From positions 124,466,958-124,530,957 of the forward strand of contig NC_080420.1 of NCBI RefSeq assembly GCF_029873635.1: DNA of 64,000 nt. The letters are read 5' to 3'. This stretch comes from Malania oleifera. Lineage: Eukaryota > Streptophyta > Magnoliopsida > Santalales > Ximeniaceae. The notes under the pieces are model-generated. The model did no database searches. It was given only the letters and a program-made list of their open reading frames with translations, and was not told the DNA's origin. Of the stretch, positions 48,901 to 60,900 are shown piece after piece. Made by a program: the position numbers and the translations under genes. Numbering within the stretch: the first letter of the stretch is position 1; each line of letters begins with the position of its first letter.

Positions 48901-51900
48901 TAACCTGGAAGTACATAGTGAGGAAGGATTTAGTAGCTTCGAAGCTAGTGGAGGAAAATGCCCTTGCCCTCTTATCGAGTGAAAAGATTCATGTAGCTGA
49001 CCCCACCTAGTGGGACTTAAGCTGCTTCTTCTTGTTGTTTTTAGGATTTTGGTGGGGATAACTAGGAAGCTCGAGAAGATTATGAGAGATTTCCTTTGGT
49101 TTGGGGTTCACTATAAGAGTAATCATCTTGTTAATTAATATGTAGGTCTAAGTTGGATGGTGTTTTGGGTCTTGGTAAGTTGGTGGTTGGTGTCTAAAAA
49201 CATTGCTCTTTTGGCTAAATGGTTATGGTAGTTTCTCCTTAGAGGAGTCCTCTCCTCGCATAAAGCCATTAGAAGTAAATTTGGCTTGCATGTGAAGGGG
49301 TAGGATGCTAATTTAGGAATTAGCATGTGGGAAGCTAATTTTGGGTCATGGTAAGTTGGTGTCTAAAAGCACTGCTCTTTTGGCTAAATGGTTAGGGTGT
49401 TTTTCCATTAAGGAGTCCTCTCTTTGGCATAAGAGTCATTAAAAGTAAATTTGGCTTGTATGTGAGTGGGTGTGATGTTAATTTAGTAATTAAGTGTTCT
49501 TTAGAAAGCCCATGGAGGTGTATTTTGCAGATTTTTACGCCCTCTTTATTCTTCACACTAATTTTGCCTTGGGTAACGGTTCTCGTGTTCTTGGATCAAT
49601 GGTAAGGTTGCTTCTTTGCGACCATTTGGTCATGGGTTTTCTTTGCATAAAAGCAGGGGTAAGGTTGCATACATTTTGACAACACTCCCCCTACCCTCGC
49701 AAAATAGAGAGCTTTGTGGCTTGGGGATGCCCGCTTAATGGTTCCCAAGTTCTCTTGGGTTTATGGCTGGAACAAATGCTCAAAAATTTACAGGGAAAAA
49801 GCTGAATTTATCTTTGTTGTGGGAGAAGATTAATTGTTTAGCATCACTTTGGAGTGCTGCTGCTGGTTGCTTTAAAGGAGTGGGATTTTCTGATTCCCAA
49901 TGGGTTTGACTTGCTTTGTTAGTCTGACTGCTGTTCCTTGATTTATTGTTTTATCATGTTTTTTTATTTTTTCTTCCTTTTGTTGAGGAGAATTTCTTAT
50001 TCCCCTTTCTGTATATTCTTTCTATTCTAATGAATTCATCTTCTCTTGCTATAAAAATATATTTTTTGATAGCAAAGAAATTTTATTCAAGATAGCAAGG
50101 AAAAATTATGAAAAGGAGGGCAAGGAGTCCTCAAACTTAAAGAGAAGAGGAAGAGAAAACCACTGTCATTCCAATAATGCCACCCAATCATGGTTAACCA
50201 GAACAACCGCCCTTAGAACAACCTAGACTATAAGCCCAAAGAGAAGCCAAATACCACACTCTGCCCAAACAAAACCTAATGACAATATTTTCCAGAAAAT
50301 ATGCTCGCATTCTGTTCCAACCAAGTTCCCTGTAAAACTGAACATTGAGCACGCCCCCAGAATCCCCCATCATCCTTTGCCCATCTCAACGCCAAGAATA
50401 AATACGCAAGAAAACAAAACTGGAGACAGGTCACAAGCCAATCAAACTCCTTTATCTTAGAAGGGACTTTAGCTGTCTATATGCCCAAAAGAGAGAAAAA
50501 GATGCATCAGCCTTAACCAGATGACCAAAAAATACTTCATGACTAATATCTTAAGGAATCCAAACACCAAGTTCTACCATCACTCCAACATGCACACGCG
50601 CGCACACACACACACACCCGCGCACGCGCGCGTGACTAACCTCCAGTGCAATAAGCAGCGAGAAAGCTCCTCCAATTTCTATCATTCAAATCCCTTCTAA
50701 AAGGAAAATCCCAAGAAAAAGAGGCATCGTCATGAATAATAAAGGAGGAAATTACATCATTATGACGAGAAGGAAGATGATACAAATGAGCGCGGGAACA
50801 CAACAATGCAGCATCCCCCCCACCCGAACATCTTCCCAAAAACAAATAAAGATTACCTCTACAAAATTGAAACTTTTCTAGAGGAATAAAGAAAGGGTAA
50901 ACCTATGAAGTGAAGTTTCAACGACCCCAGAAGAACATCTAAGACCCAAATTAGAATCCTGCCTGTTCTCTAGTGAACCAATCTTATTTTTTGTAACTCT
51001 GCATCAAAGGGAATTTGCCCCCAAAGGAAACTGCCACAACCATTTACTAGAAAGGGCCATGTTTCTTAGATCTCCTTGGACCCTCTGATGAACATTGCAA
51101 GCCAAAATTGGTATCTCGCCCATTCTCACCCCAACCCATGCTTACTTGTAATCGCTTTATGCCCAAAGGAATGATCTTCTAGGGGAAAATGCCATAAGCA
51201 TTTAGCTAAGAGAGCAATGTTATTAGACACCAAATTTCCAAGATCCAACCGTCTCTCTATTTTAGGTCTGCAGACCTCCTCCCATCATTCTAAATGATCC
51301 TGAAAACCCCTACTCCAGGCCTTTAGAAATCTCTCATTATTTTCTCGATCTTACTTGCAATCTCTCACTAGAATCTTTAAAAAAAACAAATGATATAATG
51401 GGATACTAGCAAAGAGGCCTGAAATAAGAGTGATTCTACTCCCAAAGAAAAAAAGGTACCCCCTTCTAACTGTCATGCCTATTGGTCACTCTTACCGTTA
51501 CTTGGTTCCAAAACTTCGTGGATACAATATTACTTCCCAAAGGGACCCCTAAATAAGTCAAATGCCAATGCAAAAGACCACACCCCACCTTAGAAAATCC
51601 CTAACTTGTTTAATGGGCACAATTAATATTTGCTAATCCACTTTTTGCCTTAATTATTTTAAGCCCCGATACCCTCTCAAAGACATGGAAAGCACACTTG
51701 GAAGAAGGTCATTGATCATCTAGAAAGAATATAGTATCATACACAAACTGAAGATGAGAAACCACTACTCCCTCTTTCCCCACTTATAGGCCTTTCGCCA
51801 GTCCACTTCTACAGACTTATCCGTCATTCTACTCAACACATCATCTACTAAGACAAATAGAAAAGGGGGCAAGTGGATTCCCTTGTCTAATGCCGCTTGA

Positions 51901-54900
51901 AGCCCTAAATCAAGACTTAGGTTCCCTATTCACAGCTGAGAACCACATATTAGACAAACAGCCCCTTAACCACCAATGCCAATGCTCACCAAAACCCTTT
52001 ATCTCAAAAATTTTGTCCAAAAAACTCCAACTAGCTCTATCACGGGCCTTCTCAAAACCCAATTTGAAGATGAAACCCCTTTTTTTACTCCTACGAATAC
52101 TATGAATAGTCTCCAGCCCCCATCACGATTTTCTAGTGGTTGAGAGGCAGCCAATTCTATTATAGGCATTCTCAAATTCTTTTAATGCCTTGTGGACGAT
52201 TTATTTGGCTATAAGATAATGCCTCTTGAAGCCCTAAACCAAGACTTAGTTTCCTATTCACAACAACTGAGAACCACACATTAGACAAACAGCCCCTTAA
52301 CCATCGGGGCCAATGCTCACCAAAACCCTTTCTCATAAAATGTTTCTCCAAAAAACTCCAACTAGCTCTATCATAGGCCTTCTCAAAATCCAATTTGAAG
52401 ATGAAACTCCTGTTTTTCCTCCTACAAACACCCTCTGGCCTCCACTACGATTTTGTAGTGCCTGAGAGGCAGTCAACTCTATCATAGGCCTTCTCAAATT
52501 CTTTTAGCGTCTTTTAGACGGTTTATTTGGCTATAAGCAAGTACTGATGTCGCTTAAAGATGAAGAGTTTAACTGCCTTTTGGACCCCTAAAGGAATTTA
52601 TTGGTATAAGGTATTGCCTTCTGAATTGAAAAATGTAGTTGTTACCTACCAAAGTGCTATGCAATAAAATTTTGATGATCTGCTGCATAAATATGTTGAG
52701 TGCTACACTTGTGGTCTGGTAGTTAAGACCAGGCTGAGAAAAGATCATCTGCAAGATTTTCCAGGCAAATTGGATTATCTCAGAAAGTATTAGCTCAAAG
52801 ATTATTTCCTTCAAATCTGCCTTTAATGTTACCTTAGTGCGTGATCAAGGCATTGAGATGGATCAGTAAAAGATTGATTCTACTACCCAAAAATACCAGA
52901 GTTGAAAAATTTGCATTAGTTGAGAAGCTTGGAAGCTTATACTTGATTACATCCAATGTTTCATTTCAAACTTTGCCGGTGGTGTCAGCCCTTTAGGTGT
53001 TTGACTAAGAAGCTATTCTCTTTGAATGGGACACAACACCTTTATCACTTTAAAAAAAGTAATTGTTCAACTTGGAAAACTTGCTCTCCTGGCTGGAACT
53101 ATTATTAACTCCCTTGGTAGCCAATCTGAAAAACAGCCGCCCCCACAAAAGTTGCTTTCTTTGTGCGGAGGGCAACTCTTATGAAAATTCTTGCGGTGGA
53201 CAAAAGAGGGCTGCCCCTTGTGAACAGGTGCTTCTTGTTTAGGAAGTGTGGAAACTGTTAATCACACCCTCTTGCACTGCTCCTGGACCAGAATGCTGCG
53301 GGACTTGGTCATTTCCTTAGGCATTAATGGGCTATTGCTGGTACACTGGAAGAAGAGGAAGAGAGCCTCGTCTCTCATTCCCCTTGGCATTTTTGGTTTG
53401 TGTGGATGGATGGAACTAGGGATCTTTTGAAGGAACAGCAATGCCCTTACATGTTTTGAAAAACCACTTTATTATTACTGTTTTACTACATGGCATAGGG
53501 GTTTGCCTTCAGTTGACTAACTTGTAATTCTTGATTTTTTTGATACCCTGCAGTGTACGTAAGTGCTTGGTTGTTTGTACATGAATCGCATCCCCTTGAT
53601 GCCCTTTAATGATATTAAAATGTTTTGGGTACTACTATCCCCATATGGGTTAAGAAAGTAAAGAATATTTTTATCCAAAAATAATTTGTTCTGTTTATAC
53701 CTTTGTATAAAGCATGCAAAAATGATTTAGCATTAATCCACACAGAAAAAATATATTGCATGTGAATCCTTTTGGAATAAGGAACCAAATTATTCAAATG
53801 TTGAGAATGGATAGTAGTTAATTTAAGGGATTAAGTTACTTAAACAGTCCATTATCTCTACTTAAAAAATGTTACGTCATTTTGGAGAAAGTAAAGGGTA
53901 TTCTTGTCCAGATGTAATTTATGCTATTCGTGCTTTGCACATAGTATAGATGTGGATATAAATATTTACTGTTTAAATTGGCACCATTTTGTTTAGTATT
54001 TATTCTTTATTATGCTGTATGTTTTTGTTGGGGTTTGCAGGTGACAGCGCAACACAATGAGGACTGCAAAAAACTTTTAAGACTAATGGGAGTGCCTGTA
54101 ATTGAGGTGACATTGTGATAGATCTAATTAAAATTAGCTTATTTTCATGTCTTTTGGAGTTTTATGGATTAAGTTCATCTTTTATGAAAAAAATGTCATT
54201 AAATATAAATTCTTACATCTTTCATTTGTTTCTTTTTGGTTTCTCCAGGCTCCTTCAGAAGCAGAGGCACAGTGTGCTGCACTTTGCAAATCAGGAAAGG
54301 CATGCACCTTACTGGCTTATGATTAATTCAATGTCTATGGGTGCAACTCTATGTTTCATGGACACTAAGTCGTTCCATTTTGTTCTATTTGGTATTTGAA
54401 ACAAACCATTTTTCATTTGCGGTTTCTACACACACATTCATTTTTACGAAGTTATTTTGGAAGTGTTTCAGGTTTATGCCGTGGCTTCTGAGGACATGGA
54501 TTCCCTGACATTTGGGGCTCCTATATTTCTTCGGCATTTGATGGATCCTAGCTCAAGAAAAGTCCCTGTGATGGAATTTGAAATTGCGAAGGTGCTTAAA
54601 AATCACTAAACAAACATGTGATTCTTTTTGAATGCACCGTTAACAGTTTTGATCTTTCAGATTTTGGTAGAGCTGAATCTAACAATGGATCAATTCATTG
54701 ACCTGTGCATTCTTTCTGGATGTGATTATTGTGATAGCATTAGAGGTAAAGTTTATTGTACCTGCATTAATACAATATGTTTAGTTAATAATTTATAGAC
54801 CAGGCAAGCATTTGTTGCTGTTTTATTTATTTATTTTTAAAACTTTTTTTTTTTTTTCCCCAAAGCAAGGATCTTCCTTTACGTATCCATCTTGGGATTC

Positions 54901-57900
54901 TTTATAATTGTGTTGAGACTTGGGATGTATATGCTGATTATTATTGTGAGGTATAATCTTGTAGTATAGGCCTGCTATAGATCCATGTATCGAGTTGTGT
55001 TTTAGCTTCCTTCCTATGCTTGTCCCCTCCTTTTTCCTTTTCTACTGTCAAGTAGATTTTTCCTTCTACAAAATATGTTCCAATTTCCACTATGAGAAAA
55101 ATCACTATCACTAGAAGATCTGAGTAAAGCTATCCACATTTAGTTTCGAAGTCTGTGTGAAGCTTAATCCATTCAAGGAACTAGGTAGGCTCATATGGTT
55201 GCATTTCTGCTTCCTAAGTAACATTAAAACAACTTCTTTTAAATTCAAAGCTAGCATTGTTTTATTTGTTTATTTTTATTTGATAAATTTATTTGTTTGT
55301 TTATTTATATTTGATAAACAAAGAAATTTCATTGAAATATTAGAATATACAGAGCAAATGATAAGAAAAGAGTCCAAAAACAGATATTTACAAATAGAAC
55401 GTGTGAAAATATAACTCACATCAAAATAGCTGCTGGGAGTGAGCGAAGCATATCCCTTTAAAGCAGCGAGTAGAAAAAATCAAAAGAGATGCCAACAGCT
55501 GGATTCTATACTCGAATAGTGATAAGGACGAACCCATTCTGTGAAAGATCTGTGCACCCCTTTATTCCCAACCAGATTCCTCACAAAACACTATAAAGTC
55601 GCCCATCTCCACAGTCTAGTAGTGTTCTCACTCCTTCCAAAAACTTAGCCAAAAACCTTCCAACAATTCTAGGCAAACCTAACTCTCTCCAAACAAATCA
55701 AACAATTTAACCCACAATTCCCAAGCAACCGAACAATGCAAAAAAATTGAGAAACTCTCTCAGAACTCTAGCAACAGAGAGCACATATATTTAAGGATAA
55801 AGCCTTGTGGATCTGCTATGCTGTAGCATATTGTTGGTGTTTACTCTATTAAGAACTACCAAACAAATAAATGCCTTCAGGGGGAACTTTTACTTGGAAG
55901 GGGAAAGGATCAAGATTAACAAGTTAAATGATAAAAAATACAAGAAGCTTCCCGGAAGTATCCAAAACCCACATCCTAACACTCCTGTTAGAATGGTGAT
56001 TAGCATCCAACAAACAAAGCAAAGATGATAGTTTCCAAACCTCCTGATTGTTAAAATTTCCACAAAAATAGACCTGATTATTAAAATTTCCACAAAAATA
56101 GATACCAATAAAAATTTTACTGTTTACATTAAGGAAGAAGTACAAGCTTTATGGACCATGGAAAGGCAAAAGTGACGTGGAAAATGAATAGAAAAATAAA
56201 ACTTCACCCATGCAAACATCCTCCCAAAAGCGAATATGATATGAAAACTGTCCCTTATTTTGCACCTTGTGAAAGGAGAGAACAATTTGAATAAATCTGT
56301 GAATTAAGCCACCAAAAGCTCTTGCAAATATTTCTGTTCCCATATTAGCATCTCTTTGTTTCTGGAAGAGATATTTACTTTTAATCACTTTGTGCTAAAG
56401 GAAGTCCACCTCCGAAGGAAACTGCCTTAGCCAATACTCATCAAAGCAGTCTTCTTGGGTGCCAACTTGTTTAGACCCAGCTTGCTCTCATCCTTAGACT
56501 TAGAGGCAAACTTTTGACTTACCAGATGACCCCTCTCGTCACCCATACCAGACCAGAGAAAATCTACATATTCTTCTCAATCCTATCTTACCTGCCACTT
56601 CAACTGGAATCCTAAACAAAGACAAAATGTAAATTGGAAAACAACAAACTAGGTTTGAATTAAAGTAATTAAACCTCCTGAATAAAACAGAACACATTTC
56701 CTCCCATCAAGAGGTTTAGACACTTTAGCATTTACGGGGTCCTAAATGCTGAAGACCTAGGATTACCACCCAAGAACACCTAACTGAATCAAGGTCTATC
56801 TAAAATACGCAAACTGCTTAGGAAGCAAGTTCTAAAGATCCCCTTGGACTCAAATTTATAGCAACATTACCTCTTTATCTCATATTAACTAGTGAGGGAA
56901 AACACACATTGCACATGCCCATATTAATTGACACACTGATAATAAAATTATATTTATGTTGATGGAGACAACTAAATTTTTGATAATGATATTTAACTAC
57001 ATATATTTTTAATTACTATCGCAGAATTAATATTATTAGTCATATAATGAAACTGTGGGAAAGGGTAATTGAGCAAAGATTACGACTAGAAACAAGGGTC
57101 TCAGAGAATCAATTTGGTTTTATTCTTGGGAGGTCGATGATAGAAGTTATTTATCTTTTAAGAAGATTATGGAAAAGTTTAGGGAAAAGAAGAGGGACTT
57201 GTATATGGTTTTTATTGACTTGGAGAAAGCATATGATAGAGTACCTAAGGAAGTTCTTTGGTGGGTTTTAGAAGAGAAAGGAGTTTGCAATTGAGATACT
57301 GAAGTCATTAAAGATAGGTATGGTAGAGTAACGACCAACATTAGGACTGTATAAGGGGAGTCTAGAGGTTTTCTTATCACAATAGGTATGCATCAAGGTT
57401 CTACTTTGAGTCCATATCTTTTTGCTGTATTGATTGATGAACTCACTAGAAATACCCAAAATGAGATCCCAAGGTTTATGTTGTTTGCAGATGATAGTCT
57501 TAATTGATGAAAGTAGGAGTGCAGTTGAATCTAAGTTAGGACTTTGGTGAACCGCTTTAGAGTCTAAATGCTTTAGGATACTTGTAATAAGACAAAATAT
57601 ATGCATGATAATTTCAGTAATGTAAGGAGGAGTATCGGAGATTAGGTTAAGCTTGATAGACAAGAAATTAATAGCACTAGTAGATTTCGTTATTTTGGAT
57701 TTATTATGCAAGTGGAAGGAGAAATTGAAGAGAGTGTATTACATAGAGTTAAAGCAGGATGAGTGAAATGGAGGAGTGCATTGGGCATGTTGTCTGATCA
57801 TAGAATACCATTATAATTAAAAAAAGAACTTCTATAAGACGGCTGTGAGGCTAGCCATGCTGTATGGATCAGCATGTTGGGCAACTAAGAAACAACATAT

Positions 57901-60900
57901 ACAAAAAGTAAAAGTTTCCAAAATGCGAATGTTAAGGTGGATGAGTGGTACAACATTAAAAGATAAATTAAGAAATAATCATATTGATGACAAGATAATG
58001 GAGGGGCAGCTTAAATGATTTGGGCATTTGAAAAAACGCAGGCACAGTAGTGCACTAGGGAGGAGGAATGAGTTAATTATTCTTTTTGGTGTTAAAAGGG
58101 GTAGAGGTAAACCTAAAATAATGTAGAATGAGATTGTGAGGAAAGACTAAACTGCTCTTAAGCTAGTGGAGGAAATTGCACTCGATTGTGTGAATTGACG
58201 GAAAAGGATTTATGTGGCTGACCTCACCTAGTGGGACTCAAGGTTTGTTGTTGTTGTATATAAAGTATTGATAATCCATATACAAACATGAATACAGTTG
58301 CAGAATTCTTGAGATGCATTTCCAGAACTATTGGAGAGATTAACTTAAAAGATAAGAAAATAATAAACATAAATTGGAGTGGAAAGATTTATAAAAAAAA
58401 TTATAAGAGAATAAAATTATCACGTGTAGTTTTTTTGAAAGGGAAAAAAAAATTGTTAAAACATGTAACTCAATTGTGAGCTTTATATATTTTTTAAAAT
58501 TTTAAGTTCACCTACCATTAAGTTGTAATGACATTGACCCCAAACAACTTTTATAAAGAATCACCCAAGTGTCCTTGATTATAAATCCTTTATTCATGTA
58601 TCCAATCATCAGATAGCCCATGAATAGGTATATGTCATACATGCAATTGAATTATAAAATGAGCTGCTACATCAATTTAAATTCTAAGAACTCAAGGAGA
58701 CATCATTCGAAAACCAGATCAATTTAAAACAATGGACGTTTTGGAGTTTCACCGAACATCTTTGACGCATTTATATAACCTATTTGAGGCACATCCTTCA
58801 TCTCTCTTTCTACAACACAATTATGAACCAACCCTTGTAAACTTTTTAAAAAATGTATGTGAAATAAATATGTCAAGTACAATACTCAAATAAATATGTC
58901 AAGTACAATACCCATGAATCTAGGATGGAAGGAATGTCTTTTTATGTATTCCAAGTTTAATAATATTAATTTTTTGAACTGTCAACCACTTGACGTTAAC
59001 ATTTACTATTTTATCAAAGAAGACAATTATATTAAGCAGATAAAGAAGAATACAAACTCTAGAGCTGGAGACTGCTATATTATAAGTTGGTGTTTGGGAA
59101 CATGGACTTGGTGCCTTGGATATATTTGTGTGGATTTGGATGAAACCCAATACAATTTTGTAATGTGTTTTGTCTAAATCCACACAAATCTAAAACCAAG
59201 ACCTAAAATTTGAACTTATAAATGCAAGGTGAGAAAATAAAGAAAGAAAAAGCACTCTGAGCATGAGAAATAGTATATTTGAAAGTGCAGGAAACCTATT
59301 AGCAAGAACCTTCACTATAAATCATAATAAACACTTGTCACTAGATTGATAGGTCTAAAAGCCAAGAACTTTAGTAGAAGGCTCTTGTCAGGCACCAAAG
59401 TAATAAAAGTAGAATTAATACTCTTTCCAATAATCCCGTTGACATAAATTTCAGAATAAAAAGAAAGTCAATAAATCTACTAACCGCATATCCTAAAAAT
59501 ATGCGATAATAAAATGATCTAGAATAGGGGCCTCATTCCTCTCCAATTCCAAAAACAGCCCCCCTCACATTCGCCTCCTCAAAAGGCCTTTCCAACATAT
59601 TCCTGGTCAGTAGAAATAGGGCTCCACTCCCAATCCTCTCAATATATAGGCCTACAGTGATCCTCCTTGGAATAAAGTATCTTAAAATCAACTTGTTATC
59701 TCCTATTATTAATCAAGAATATTAGACATTGGTTCCTACGTTGAAGCAGGAATGACAAGAGGCAAACTTATCTATCTGAAAGAAACCTGATTTTGCTGAA
59801 AATTGGTCCTAACAAATAGCAACTGAGCATCGAAACTCCAGAAAAAACTCAGGTGATTTATCAGAACCCTTAAGCCTGGAGTTTCATTCGTATTTATGGA
59901 TTTGTCAGTTGTAAGAAAGTCTCCTTGTTCTTCGTTTTGCAAGCCATTCCTTTGAATTAATAGCATGCTTTGGCCCAAAAAAATGTTGAATTAATGGTGT
60001 GGTCCCAAATACTTGTGAATACTAAGAAAGATATGTAATAACCTACCCTTTATTACAAGAGTTTTTCTCTGTTGGGCTTACCATTTGTCCATTATTTTGC
60101 ATGGAACTCTAAGTTTCAAGCCTTCAATGTTATTGTTAGACTCTTGCTCTTGCTCTTGCTCTCTAGTGCTGTCAACAAGTGTACATTGAATTGAATTTTT
60201 TCTTTTTTGGTTCTTTGCTATTTGCTTTTCGTTTCATAGCATTTTAGTTTTGGTCATTATTTGTTATTGGGGAGCTTAAACATTTCCTGATTAAAAGTTT
60301 CTATGCTTTTACTTTAAAATGTGAATATGCCGTTGAAGTTTATCTCTAAGTTTATCACTGTGCTTTACTGGAAAGTAATACTGATTCAGTTAGTATGACT
60401 ACAAATCTATGCTTCAGGTATTGGAGGACAGACTGCTCTGAAGCTCATCCGCCAACATGGTTCTATAGAAAATATGCTAGAGAACATAAACAAAGAGAGG
60501 TGCTTGTTGATCTTCAATTTGAAATTTATCATTTCAAATGCTTGCACATGATTTTCAAGTACTAATAAGTCTGATGCTGTGAAATAATTTCAAAAATGTT
60601 GTTTTTGAATTTACATTTGACAAAGCTATTCTATTGGAATGGGGTTTTAAGTAAGAGTATTAACTCTACGTTTATAACTTCAGTGCCTAAGAAAAGTAGG
60701 TCCATCAAGATCTCTGACTATAGACTGATTATTCTAGTTTCAAATGTTTATAAAATAATCACCAAAGCGCTCACTAAGAGGTAAAGCGTGGTGCTTGATA
60801 AAACTATTCCTAAGGCCTAGAGTGCTCTTGTGGGGAAGTAGACAGATTGTGGATGCAACCCTTTTTGCGAATGAAATTGTTGAGGATATTAAGAGGAGGA

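Larger units (their letters stand above)
50061..52560 (-). mobile_element. L1-c: L1-type LINE, decayed
   Basis: Minus strand. Its 3' end abuts L1-b (TTGATAGCAAAGAAATTTTATTC in forward form). RT text [20 protein letters not shown] and [20 protein letters not shown] is at 52172-52393, with a diverged second copy at about 51890-52110. The C-terminal region has [20 protein letters not shown] near 50780. Confidence 0.8.
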
